64,000 nucleotides of DNA from Karstenula rhodostoma CBS 690.94 (Eukaryota > Ascomycota > Dothideomycetes > Pleosporales > Didymosphaeriaceae), in assembly GCA_010093485.1 (NCBI GenBank), contig MU001503.1:194224-258223 (forward strand), given 5' to 3'. This document shows, one piece after another, positions 34,055 to 42,553 of the stretch (the first letter of the stretch is position 1; each line of letters begins with the position of its first letter). The notes under the pieces are model-generated. The model was not told where the DNA came from. It searched no databases and worked only from the letters and a program-made list of their open reading frames with translations. The position numbers and the translations under genes are program-made.

Positions 34055-34735
34055 GAGGTACTTATAGAAGACTATTCTAATTAACTAATATTATAGTATA
34101 TATTTACTATAGTATACTAAGCTAATAGCTAGGTTAAAAAGATAGTTAAGCTACTAGAAAATATTATTATAATAAAAGTAGAAGTACTTATAGAAAATTA
34201 TTTATTATAACTAGTATTATAGTATATACTTACTATAGTATACTAAACTAATAGCTAGATTAAAAAGGTAGTAAAATTACTAAAATATATTATTATAATA
34301 TATATAGAAGTACTTATAGAAAACTATTCTAATTAATTAGTATTATAGTATAAGTTTACTAAAGTATATAAAACTAATAGCTAGATTAAAAAGATAGTAA
34401 AGTTACTAGAAAGTATTATTATAATATAAGTAGAAGTACTTATAGAAGATTATTTTAATTAATTAGTATTATAGTATAAGCTTACTAGAGTATATTAAGT
34501 TAATAATTAAGTTAAAAAAATAGTAAAACTACTAGAAAGTATTATTATAATAAAAATAAAAGTATTTATAAAAGACTATTTATTATAACTAGTATTATAA
34601 TATATACTTACTATAGTATATAAAATTAATAGTTAAGTTAAAGAGATAATTAAGCTATTAAAGAGTATTATTATAATATATATAGAAGTATTTATAGAAG
34701 ATTATTCTAATTAACTAGTATTAATAGAGGTATTA
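34055..34735 (+). repeat. 126-bp tandem repeat (42-codon TPR units), about 5.4 copies
   Basis: Units begin at 34055, 34181, 34307, 34433, 34559 and 34685, exactly 126 bp apart, with the phrase GAAGTACTTATAGAAGA. 126 is 42 codons, the period of kinesin-light-chain-type TPRs in fungal NLRs. In the NLR frame each unit reads like LVL*YxLTxVYxTNSxIKK followed by LLExII, which reverses to LASQHALAxxYxANGQxKK and LLExVV. The units diverge mainly by transitions. Confidence 0.9.
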
Positions 34736-35289
34736 AAATATATATAGAGCTAAGTAATAATTTAATATAGGTGGCTATTAAAGCCTTTAATAATACTAGT
34801 AAAGACTAGTAACTATTTTAGTAATACTTTAATTCTAAATAGATACTAGCTTATTAGAAAATTATAAATTTATATTATAATAAGTTAATTATATAGTTAG
34901 TCTACTCTAACTATAATTAGAGATTATCTTACTAAAAATACTATTAATTATAGTAACTAGGCCTAAGTATATTTACTATAACACTACTATATATATAGTA
35001 AAATTAGTTATTAAATACTTAAACTTTAAGGACTAGTCTAATAAAGTTTTTTAATATTAGTAGAAACTATTAATTTATTACTAAATATAATTTAAATAGT
35101 ATAAATATTATAAGAAGTTTTTACTTTACTAGTATATATAGGTAGCTAGTATAGTCCTATATATACTTATATATAATTAAGTACCCTAGGAGTCTAGTAT
35201 ATACTAGCTAGCCCTATATTTTTATATATATATATCTATAGCCTATATATATTTATATAAATTAATAATATATTAGTAAATAGTTTAAT

Positions 35290-35717
35290 TTTTAATAGAG
35301 ATATAGTATAGGTTTCTTTCTATAAGAGCTAGCCTTTATATATAGTACTATAAGTTATTTACTACTAGTAAGTAATCTTTCTTTTATATTCTTTTTTAAA
35401 TTATAATATTATTAATATTTTATAATATTTTTAATATTTTATAACTTCTCTATAATTATATATTAGATATTAGTAAATAAGGAATATACTACCCTACTAG
35501 TATTATATAGTATTATAGTATTATAATATTATAATATTACTATATTATATAATATATATAGATAGGTTAATACTTAGTTAATTAAGTCTAGTACTATAGG
35601 TACCCTTCTTTCTCTCTTATTATAAATAGTATTATCTTTTAGAGCTATTTAATAGAATTATATAATATTTCTAGATCTTTCCTTATTACTAGATAGTTAT
35701 AATAGTAGCTTTATATT
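35290..35717 (+). repeat. About 425-bp direct repeat, right copy
   Basis: Partner of 26669-27096 in the same orientation. Its 3' A-tract runs directly into the assembly gap, so the right border is not visible. Confidence 0.8.
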
Positions 35718-35723
35718 AAAAAA

Positions 35724-35738
35724 NNNNNNNNNNNNNNN
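35724..35738. other. Assembly gap, 15 N
   Basis: Fifteen Ns follow an A-tract at the end of the right direct repeat. The left copy has a long A-tract with one G at the equivalent place, so a homopolymer or repeat probably stopped the assembly. True length unknown. Confidence 1.
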
Positions 35739-36110
35739 AGTTTTATTATATTAAAAATATAAAAAATATAATTTTATAATATATTTAAAGAATTAAATTA
35801 AGTAAAAACTAGTAATTTAGTATAAAAAACTAGTTTCTTTATTTACTTTATTAATAACTCTATTATTATAGAATAGTTTAGGAATTTTATTTAAAAATAT
35901 AATTATATAATATATATTTAAACTAGCCCTAAATAGGCTATTTCTTATTTTATTAGATAATTATATAATAAAAAATATAATATTTTCTATTAATAAAATT
36001 ATATAAGAGTTTCTCTATAAACCTATTAAAAAATCTTAATTATAGGTTTTATATTAAATAAGTTATTAAAGAATTAAAAAAAGTAAACTTTTTAGTAAAT
36101 TTTGTAGATT

Positions 36111-36712
36111 TGGCACACTTGTGCACGCTTGTGCACACTTTTGCTATATAAACAGTATAGGCACAAATGTGTATAAATGCGTATAAATGCGTATATTTGT
36201 GCTAGGTAGTAGAAAACTTTTCCTGATGAGCTATTATGCTCTACTAGAAGCTAAGATGTATTTTGTGCAAGAATATAGCCACGCGCACGTAATTTATATA
36301 TATAAAATGTACTTTCTAGAGAGTAAGAGCTACAGTGCGCGACAGACAGTAGAGATTTAATTATTATACCTCTTACATTAAACTGTGAACACTTAAAGCT
36401 GAAGTACCTCGCTTAATTTCCCACATAGGGGGTTTTCCCAATCTACGGGATAGACGTTACATTGAATCGGTAACCAATCTTTTGTTCTGACCGTACGGCT
36501 GAAGTGTCTGATCGTAAGCTGCGCTCTCATCGCGAAAACCTTACTCGGCCGTACTAGACATTATCCTTCCATCGTGGCTCCACACAGCAATAAGACAAAC
36601 GCCACATTGTGTCTATATACTCCGAATGCTACGACAAAACACTATGATGTAACATTCTCCTCCTGTCCTTCCAGGATTATCAGCCTCGTGAAGTGCCTAA
36701 CTATCCAAATAC
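36111..36712. other. Right shoulder of the AT block
   Basis: Composition returns to normal over about 100 bp. Short repeated words occur: CACACTTGTGCACGCTTGTG near 36115-36140 and TGCGTATAAATGCGTATA near 36177-36195. No gene is seen. Confidence 0.5.
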
Positions 36713-37273
36713 TTGATACTGATGTTTCCGTGGGCTACTGAAGTAACACCCAAGAAACGTAGCCCTGCTCGAAACCACCGATTAGCCGCGATGAACCCCT
36801 CAAATACAACATCCAGTCGTCCTAATATGCAGCACATCGACCGTAAACTCTGGAAGCGGACCGAACCTCCTAAGCCATACAGATCACGTTTCGCGGAACT
36901 CTTCGATCTTGAAGATGTTCCTGATGAGTCGGTAGCAGTACGTGCATCTCAATCACACAACACGACTGCGGACCAGCGGGTAGAACCAGATCCATCAGCT
37001 CAGCCCGCAAGCATTCCTGTCAAGCATGAAAAGCGTTGGAGCTTCTCACACTCGCTAGTCCACAGCGCCGTACGGATGATCCATGGGGCGAAGAAGGACC
37101 GCTCCAAGTCTGCACCAATGCCGGATGAGGAGGCATGTGGAGTGGAAGAGTTTCTGGCTCTGGCCAACGATCGGGGCCAAGTTGACTCAAGGGACGCCTT
37201 CCCAGTTGAGGCTCTTCTTGGTCAGAATATTTCAGTGGTGATAACCCATACTGAGTGCGACTCTGGTATGTAG
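36713..37273 (+). CDS. Hypothetical protein, about 186 residues
   Basis: Alternative in-frame starts are at 36713 (MILMFPWATEV) and 36791 (MNPSNTTSSRPN). The second gives a more typical fungal N-terminus. The middle has a basic/aromatic patch (DRKLWKRTEPPKPYRSRF) and an acidic LFDLEDVPDE. A second segment is KRWSFSHSLVHSAVRMIHG followed by a Ser/Lys-rich stretch. No membrane span or signal peptide if the second start is used. The stop overlaps a possible donor (GTATGT at 37266): a GT..AG intron to about 37320 would change only the last residues. It sits alone between two AT-rich blocks, a setting where lineage-specific genes are common. I do not recognise a family. Confidence 0.5.
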   Translation: MILMFPWATEVTPKKRSPARNHRLAAMNPSNTTSSRPNMQHIDRKLWKRTEPPKPYRSRFAELFDLEDVPDESVAVRASQSHNTTADQRVEPDPSAQPASIPVKHEKRWSFSHSLVHSAVRMIHGAKKDRSKSAPMPDEEACGVEEFLALANDRGQVDSRDAFPVEALLGQNISVVITHTECDSGM

Positions 37274-37937
37274 ACCCGAGTGTTGGCTTTGAGACATTGT
37301 ATATGCTAACAAGATAGTCTCAGGTCGGAAGTGATCAAGGTCCTGGTAAGATTCCATTTCACCGCACACGATACTTAATCATCAATCTTCCATGAGCGCC
37401 GCTAAATAGCTATAATTCTAATACAGGTTCAAATAATTCATAGTCTTGTTTCCATGTCATGAAAGCTTTCGGTTTGTGTGCACATTTGTCAGATTACGCG
37501 TATGTACTATCACCTATAGTACAGCGTACTTACTGTTACAGTGAGTCACAGTGACTACTAGTGGTAGTAGGTAGTGAGTATAAAAAGAGAGGCTAGGACG
37601 TTTTATACTATTAGGACTAGTATAGGGTGCTAAGGCGCTGTATAAGGGCGCATCTTAGCTAGACTTAGAACAAGACACAATCACTACAATTTGTACAATT
37701 ACACGAAGTACAACCAACCCATCTTTATCTACGGTTCACAGTGACCTATCATTATTCACAGTGAATCTGACAACATTACGGGTGCCTAGCGCGATTTCCA
37801 GAAAGAGGCAGCGCTAGTGCTTTTTAGGTTAGTCTCCAATGCCCCTTCCCTAACTTCGCAGGTCGCGCTTACCTTCTCACCTCTACTCTCACATTTCCAT
37901 CACGCTGCCTTCTTTCGCGCGTGCTCAACCCAGCTCC
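37274..37937. other. Spacer with TCACAGTGA repeats, possibly a solo-LTR remnant
   Basis: The near-palindrome TCACAGTGA occurs at about 37545, 37735 and 37755. Between the outer copies lies a TA-rich block with a possible TATAAAA and a polypyrimidine-poor stretch, about 220 bp, resembling a decayed LTR of a copia-like element. Clear TG..CA borders and a target duplication could not be shown. No gene is supported. Confidence 0.3.
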
Positions 37938-38083
37938 ATGCCCGCATCTCAAGCCAAAGGTACGTCGACCGCGTTCTTTCCCTAACCAGCCCATGATGTA
38001 AAAAATCATCCTTAGTCCGAACCAACCCTGTCCCTCCTTGCACTCACCTGCGCTCCGAGTCCAAGCTCTACAACCAGGCGTGA
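37938..38083 (+). CDS. Doubtful 29-residue two-exon ORF
   Basis: MPASQAK then a GTACGT donor (intron 37960-38015, with a CTAAC branch point and CTTAG acceptor) joined to RTNPVPPCTHLRSESKLYNQ. The splice signals are good but the product is tiny and unknown. A longer gene with further exons, or none at all, is equally possible. Confidence 0.22.
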
Positions 38084-38536
38084 GCTCAGCGGTTCGATGA
38101 CCATGGCGTATGCCTAGTCGGCATGTAGCTGCGAGCCTTGGGTAACTTGGTGGAGGTACATACGCCCGCTCGTGTGTACGCATCGGTGTCGCTGAGCCGG
38201 CCGATGTAGAGCAAAGGGTGTGTGGGGATGGCGATGCTGTGGTGGCGTTGACGACCGTAATCTTCTCTCTGAGGCACTTTTACTGTTCATGTTACATGAA
38301 GCATTGTTTGTGATACCAGCATGCTGACGAATCATCCAGATAGCTATCGGGCCCCGCTACTGGCAGAGTCGCGACGCGTCTGCTATTCATTTCCAGGTCT
38401 CCAAAGGTTTTAGAACGAACTTTTTTTTATTTGTTTTTCTGTTTTACCAATAGGTCGATTCGTATATCCAATATTACTCCCTTGCCTGAAACCGTCCCAA
38501 ATCCTGACTACGTCCCGCCACATTGCCCTTGTCAGC
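38084..38536. other. Intergenic region before the HSP20 3' end
   Basis: No supported feature beyond a T-tract near 38421-38435. ORFs on the minus strand here are short and unlike any family I know. Confidence 0.45.
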
Positions 38537-39523
38537 CTACTCGATGTCCACCTTGCGCACCTGCACAAAGTCGCTGTCTCCCATCTTCGGCACCTCCACT
38601 CTCAATACGCCATCTTCGAGCTTGGCAGTAATGCCATCTGCATCGATCGCGGCTGGATTGGCCCGCGTTCCCAGTCTCACCTTCCTCTCGAATGGACCGA
38701 CCTTGCGCTCGTCCATCGCCAGCGTCTTAATGAACTCCTCGTCTCCAGGGCGGTAGATGACACCAGCGATCGAGAGCTCCGACTTCTCAGCGTCCCAGTT
38801 CACACCCACGTCCTCCTTCTTGGCACCGGGCAGTGAAACGTGCACGACGAAAGCGGAAGGGGTGTCGAAGATGTCAGCTTCAGGGCTGAAGTCTGCGTTT
38901 TCGTTCTTGCTGTTGGATTCTGGGTCCAGGAAGGAGCTTGCGAAGGCGAAGGGGTTGAAGGCTGGGCCAAAGCCGCCACGACCCCATGGTCCCCAGCCAC
39001 CTCGTCGACCGCGACGTCCTGGTCCGCTGTGCGGAGGGCCGTGATGGGGACCGGGACCACCGAAGCCTCGAGGTCCTCCACAGCCATGCCGGCCCCGACG
39101 AGAGCCACAGCGACCGTGGCGATGACGACGGCCTTCGCTCTCGGAACCGCTGCCGGATGGGCCCTCTCCATTATCATTCGCATCCTCCATGTCTTTGTCA
39201 CCCTCCTTCTCGCTCACATGCTGATGTTTTCCTTCTTCCTTCTCTTCGTGTTCCTCATGGTGGTGGTGGTCGTGGTGAGGAGGCGGTCCACGGTGGGGGA
39301 ACGCCCTGCCACCGAACCCCCATCCCCAAGGCCCAAACGGCGGCGGCGGCGGCGGGTGAGATTCGCCACGCTCTTCCCCACCACGCTCGTTGCCTTCGTG
39401 TTCGTTGCTTCGGTTTCCGTTCCCCTGCGTGAACCAGGGATGATTGGTGCCATCTTGCTCCAGGCTGGCGACCCAGTCCCAGAAATTCGCGGCAGGGCTG
39501 TTCATGTATTGTACTGAAGGCAT
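38537..39523 (-). CDS. HSP20/alpha-crystallin small heat-shock protein, 328 residues
   Basis: I start at [17 protein letters not shown] (ATG at 39521-39523), not the earlier in-frame start, because the extra residues lack conservation and lie where the leader should be. The C-terminal 120 residues form the alpha-crystallin domain: [20 protein letters not shown], then [19 protein letters not shown], a long loop, and [20 protein letters not shown] closing with RVEVPKM. These ATP-independent chaperones hold unfolding proteins during heat stress. Unusually, about 200 residues precede the domain and are extremely His-, Gly-, Arg- and Glu-rich ([20 protein letters not shown] and [11 protein letters not shown]). 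That could bind metals or drive condensation, which is inference. A perfect heat-shock element lies upstream. Confidence 0.92.
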   Translation of the reverse strand: MPSVQYMNSPAANFWDWVASLEQDGTNHPWFTQGNGNRSNEHEGNERGGEERGESHPPPPPPFGPWGWGFGGRAFPHRGPPPHHDHHHHEEHEEKEEGKHQHVSEKEGDKDMEDANDNGEGPSGSGSESEGRRHRHGRCGSRRGRHGCGGPRGFGGPGPHHGPPHSGPGRRGRRGGWGPWGRGGFGPAFNPFAFASSFLDPESNSKNENADFSPEADIFDTPSAFVVHVSLPGAKKEDVGVNWDAEKSELSIAGVIYRPGDEEFIKTLAMDERKVGPFERKVRLGTRANPAAIDADGITAKLEDGVLRVEVPKMGDSDFVQVRKVDIE

Positions 39524-39585
39524 CGTGAATTGTTGATGTTGATGTTGTAAGGAAGGAAGATCGTCACAGCAAGATATACAAGCAC

Positions 39586-39753
39586 TATATACCAACTACC
39601 ACCTCGCAGGCATCAACTCGCACGTGCGCGCATACGTACACCCACCCGTCTTGCCACACGCTACGTGAACGCCAACATGCGCCACCGCGGCCATCAACTC
39701 CAATCATGCCTGTTTTACGAGAGCATCAAGAAGATTCGAGAATGCGAGGAGGG
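39586..39753 (-). promoter_or_regulatory. HSP20 promoter: heat-shock element, stress element, TATA box
   Basis: GAAGATTCGAGAA at 39730-39742 is a perfect three-unit heat-shock element (GAAnnTTCnnGAA), about 210 bp upstream of the ATG. AGGGG at 39749-39753 matches a stress-response element. TATATA at 39586-39591 lies about 65 bp upstream of the ATG. Together they predict Hsf1-dependent induction. Confidence 0.8.
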
Positions 39754-39759
39754 GTATGC

Positions 39760-40408
39760 ATGACACGGCTTGTGTGAAGGTTGCGTCTTGCCAGGCAGGC
39801 AGGCTTGCGCGTCGTGGTGTGCGCTGGGGGAAGTTAGAAGTCGGTGATTGCGGCAGGCCGATGACGCCGATGTGGCGAAAGTGTGGCGTTGCACATTTTT
39901 GATTGGATGGCGTGGAACGTTTGCGGAGGATGTGCACTCGGAGATCTTTTCGGATGTCGTCTCGGAGGTTGTGCGTCGCGATGATTGTTGACTCCTGCTT
40001 GCTTGTGAGTCACTTGGATCTTCACGGGGGTTGGTGGATGTGTCACAGACAGGCTTTTGGCTTTTTTGGCGACGCTTGTACATTCACGCTGTACATTCAC
40101 GCTGTACATTCACGAGTACGATCTGGGCAAGAGATGTTTCAATGTGCAAGTATTCGTATCTAAGTGAGTGGTTCAGGACAGCTCCAACTATCAATGTACC
40201 CGATTTTTACATCCTTTCAAATGGCACAGAAACTGTTTGCTGATAATAAGGCTTCCATGATAACTTGAGGACCGCAATGCCCACCATGACGTAATCCACC
40301 TTCCTCTGTTGAACTGTCGCTGTCATTATCGATACACAGAACAGTTTGTTGATATTCAAGCCTCCAGAATGACCAAACCCAGCAACATACACCATACTCC
40401 GACCCGCC
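39760..40408. other. Spacer between HSP20 and the Gln-rich gene
   Basis: Contains the distal HSP20 promoter, a 13-bp tandem repeat and the duplicated 3' end of the next gene. No independent gene. Confidence 0.5.
40078..40114. repeat. 13-bp tandem repeat, 2.8 copies
   Basis: GTACATTCACGCT starts at 40078, 40091 and 40104 (last copy partial), perfectly repeated. Confidence 0.95.
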
Positions 40409-40441
40409 TTACTCCTCCTCTGAACTGTCGCCGTCATCGCC
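40225..40441. repeat. Diverged tandem duplication, about 110-bp unit, spanning a gene 3' end
   Basis: Two units, about 40225-40331 and 40335-40441. Shared words include ACAGAA.CAGTTTG or ACTGTTTG plus TTGATA at the start, and CT.TTGAACTGTCGCTGTCAT against CTCTGAACTGTCGCCGTCAT at the end. The second unit overlaps the last codons (acidic EEESSDGDDGSD-type tail, read on the minus strand) of the gene ending at 40409. Confidence 0.75.
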
Positions 40442-42553
40442 GCTATCAATGACCACCGCGCCGCCCTTAAGGACATCGCTGGGCGGGTCGTAGAGGTCGT
40501 CGTTACCTGCAGCCTCAAAATCGATGTTGAAGCCCTGCATGATCGCTGCATCGACGTCATCTTGGACCTCAATATCACCACCACCGTGAGTGGGATGTGC
40601 CGAAGCCGCTGCTTGAGGATCCTGCTCCTCGTCGTCGTCCTCCTCGCCCATCGGTCGATGGCACTCCACCCCCCACTTGGAGTGCAGGTGATACCGCCGA
40701 CACCAAGAGGCCTGCTTCGTCTCCTCGATCTTCAGCGTCAAGCGTCGACGGCACATGCGGAGCGTGGTGCACATGACGTTGTGGACCAGATCCCCGTGGA
40801 CCTCGATGCCCTCCTTCTTGCATGCGATGAACCAGTCTTCAGCTCGCGTGCCGCACAGCGCAAGTGCGTCCGCCCAGAGCATGCGCGCGCCGTTGGTCTC
40901 GGCCGTATGGTGGTATAGCTGGTTGAGAAGCTTAGGGTCGAAATCCGTAACGTTGTCGCTCAGCGTGGGCAAGGGGAGCTTGTGCTGCCATCGCGGGACG
41001 GGAGACAGACCAACGCGATGGTAACCCGGCATGTGGCCATCGGTAACTTTGAGGGGGCGCTCCACGTGGGACTTGTTCGGGCGCCACATCTCGGGCAGTT
41101 CCTTGCTGCGATTGCGCTCCTGGAAAGCGCGGATCCACACGTCGGTGATGAGATCGCAGAGCTCGATGTTGTCCTGGATGTAGCTGTAGATGTAGAGGAG
41201 CGTCAGTCGCTGGGCAGACCAAGGTGTGACCTCGCCCTTGTGCTCAAGTTCTGGGAGGACGTGGTGGTTTTGGCCTTTGAGGCTTTCGAAGAGATCAACA
41301 ATGCGGTCCGGGATCTGGACGCTGAAGCGGTGAGGTGGCGGGGGAACTGCATCGGAGGCGGCCAGTGGAGAGGGTCCGACTTGCGCCTGCTCCTGCATGG
41401 ACAGGATAAGGCCATCTGCCTGAGGCTTAGGCGTCTGCTTCTGCTTCTGCTTCTGCTTCTGCTTCTGCTTCTGCTTTTGGGTTTTGCCAGGCTTAGGCTT
41501 GGTCACTGGCGAAGGCAGTGGTGAGCTGGCTGGCTGGGTCTGCTCGCCGCGAATCTTCGCCTTCTTCTGCGGATGTCGATCGCCATGCTCGTTCTCCAGA
41601 TTTTCGACAGGCGAAGCGTGCCGCTTTTGTCCTTTGGTCAATGGCGCATGTGACGAAGAAGTCTTCGGTTCGATATGTCCGCCCTTGAACCTCGCTTTTT
41701 TGGGTGGGGTGCCTCCGCCATGCTGGTTCGTCAACTCGTCGATTGTGGTTGTGGTTGGTCGCTTTCGCTCGATCTTGGGCGTGTTTGATTGCTTTTGCTC
41801 GATCTTGGGTGACTTTGAGTCGCGCTTCTTGGCCTCTGCGGCCTCTTTCGCTTGCTGCTTCTTCGCCGAAAAGCGGATGTAGAGTTTGGGTTGCGACTGC
41901 GGAGCCTGTTGCGGTTGTGAAGTCGACTGGAGCTGCTGAGGCTGCTGGGTCGGTTGAGCCTGCGCCTGCTGCTGGTCCTCGGTCTGGTTGTGGAAGTCTG
42001 AGTCGCCGTTGGGTACTTCCGCAGCAGTATCGTTCTCGCCCACCTCGGCGTTATCGTCCTTGACCCCTTCGGCATCATCATCCTCAACCCCCTCAGCATC
42101 GTCATCCTCAACCCCCTCAGAATCTTCGTCTCCGTCTCCGTCTTCGTATTCGATGTCTGGCCACTCAATGGCAGCCAGTTCTTCAGCGGTTGGGAGTTCC
42201 GGCTCAACAGGCTCCGTCATCGCAAACTTCAACTCCGGTTCAGGCAGTCCGGCAGGCAGACCGTCACGCAAGTATTGCGCATAATCACACTCGAAGTACG
42301 TTGGAAAAGGTTCAGTCGCACCATAGCGCTCTGAAGGCAAGCTGTGGTGCTGCTCGTAGGGCGCAGACTGATACTGAGGGTTGGGCAAGCTCATCGCGGG
42401 GTCCATGTTGTCAGACCACGACGCGGCGACCTGCGCAGCATACGGGCCTTGGTTTCCGGACTGGTGAGCTGGCGAGTTCGTGTGAGGTTGTTGCTCCGGC
42501 TGCAGCGAAAAAGTTCGCGCGCGGTACCTATTGTACCCGAGGGCTTGAGCCAT
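40409..42553 (-). CDS. Low-complexity hypothetical protein with conserved C-terminal region, 714 residues
   Basis: One exon, ATG start MAQALGYNRYRARTF. The N-terminal two-thirds are disordered: an acidic tandem repeat (three near-copies of EGVEDDDA), Gln/Pro-rich stretches, then basic Lys/Pro-rich segments with nuclear-localisation-like KKARFKG and a KQ dipeptide repeat encoded by a CTTCTG hexamer tract at about 41436-41477. From about residue 425 the sequence becomes folded-looking: FSVQIPDRIVDLFESLKGQ, LYIYSYIQDNIELCDLITDV, and a Cys/Trp-containing C-terminal block (EDWFIACKKEGIEVHGDLV, CRRRL, WCRRYHLHSKWGVECHR), before an acidic tail. I do not recognise this domain. A nuclear protein restricted to Dothideomycetes is my guess. 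The stop lies within a tandem duplication. Confidence 0.7.
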   Translation of the reverse strand: MAQALGYNRYRARTFSLQPEQQPHTNSPAHQSGNQGPYAAQVAASWSDNMDPAMSLPNPQYQSAPYEQHHSLPSERYGATEPFPTYFECDYAQYLRDGLPAGLPEPELKFAMTEPVEPELPTAEELAAIEWPDIEYEDGDGDEDSEGVEDDDAEGVEDDDAEGVKDDNAEVGENDTAAEVPNGDSDFHNQTEDQQQAQAQPTQQPQQLQSTSQPQQAPQSQPKLYIRFSAKKQQAKEAAEAKKRDSKSPKIEQKQSNTPKIERKRPTTTTIDELTNQHGGGTPPKKARFKGGHIEPKTSSSHAPLTKGQKRHASPVENLENEHGDRHPQKKAKIRGEQTQPASSPLPSPVTKPKPGKTQKQKQKQKQKQKQKQTPKPQADGLILSMQEQAQVGPSPLAASDAVPPPPHRFSVQIPDRIVDLFESLKGQNHHVLPELEHKGEVTPWSAQRLTLLYIYSYIQDNIELCDLITDVWIRAFQERNRSKELPEMWRPNKSHVERPLKVTDGHMPGYHRVGLSPVPRWQHKLPLPTLSDNVTDFDPKLLNQLYHHTAETNGARMLWADALALCGTRAEDWFIACKKEGIEVHGDLVHNVMCTTLRMCRRRLTLKIEETKQASWCRRYHLHSKWGVECHRPMGEEDDDEEQDPQAAASAHPTHGGGDIEVQDDVDAAIMQGFNIDFEAAGNDDLYDPPSDVLKGGAVVIDSGDDGDSSEEE

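Larger units (their letters stand above)
32400..34740 (+). pseudogene. RIP-degraded NLR-type gene: NB-ARC plus kinesin-light-chain-like TPRs
   Basis: A single frame holds the hallmark order of fungal STAND/NLR proteins, with TAG/TAA where Gln or Trp is expected. At 32546-32599 the codons ELSKIDKI*ITL*FIYTI become GLGGVGKTQIALQFAYTI when RIP changes are reversed, a perfect P-loop. A FxxRxxELDLL-like stretch precedes it, as in intact NLRs. F*ILVLNIESFK (from 32627) matches FWIxASNxESFK. The Walker B segment *LLVLNNTNN (from 32774) matches WLLVLDNADD, then LLGIFNYLLESKKGIILFT. FLEKS, the IVLT*IVLF segment and the winged-helix part follow from 33084 to 33850, then 42-codon TPR repeats from 34055. 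Two short insertions interrupt it. Intact relatives are cytosolic signal-transducing ATPases linked to self/non-self recognition. The N-terminal effector domain could not be identified. Confidence 0.85.
24905..36110. repeat. AT-rich, RIP-mutated block (AT isochore)
   Basis: About 11 kb composed almost entirely of A, T and the dinucleotides CT, AG and CC/GG. CpA, TpG and CpG are nearly absent, which is what repeat-induced point mutation (C to T, mainly at CpA, on both strands) leaves behind. Stop codons fill every frame, so no intact gene remains. Recognisable contents are listed separately: direct repeats, a palindrome, a pogo-type remnant, an NLR remnant and SINE-like insertions. The parts at 24,905-26,668, 27,110-27,944, 31,090-32,400 and 34,740-35,289 hold similarly mutated sequence that I could not identify. 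Confidence 0.93.

Noticed and set aside
34055..34735. CRISPR-like array
   Set aside because: Units are contiguous 126-bp coding repeats without spacers, and this is a eukaryotic sequence.
24905..36110. Mitochondrial DNA insertion as an explanation of the AT richness
   Set aside because: Dinucleotide pattern, decoded NB-ARC and transposase motifs and flanks fit RIP-mutated nuclear repeats; no mitochondrial gene was seen.
37869..38183. 104-codon minus-strand ORF
   Set aside because: Overlaps an equally plausible spliced small ORF on plus, and has no supportive feature.
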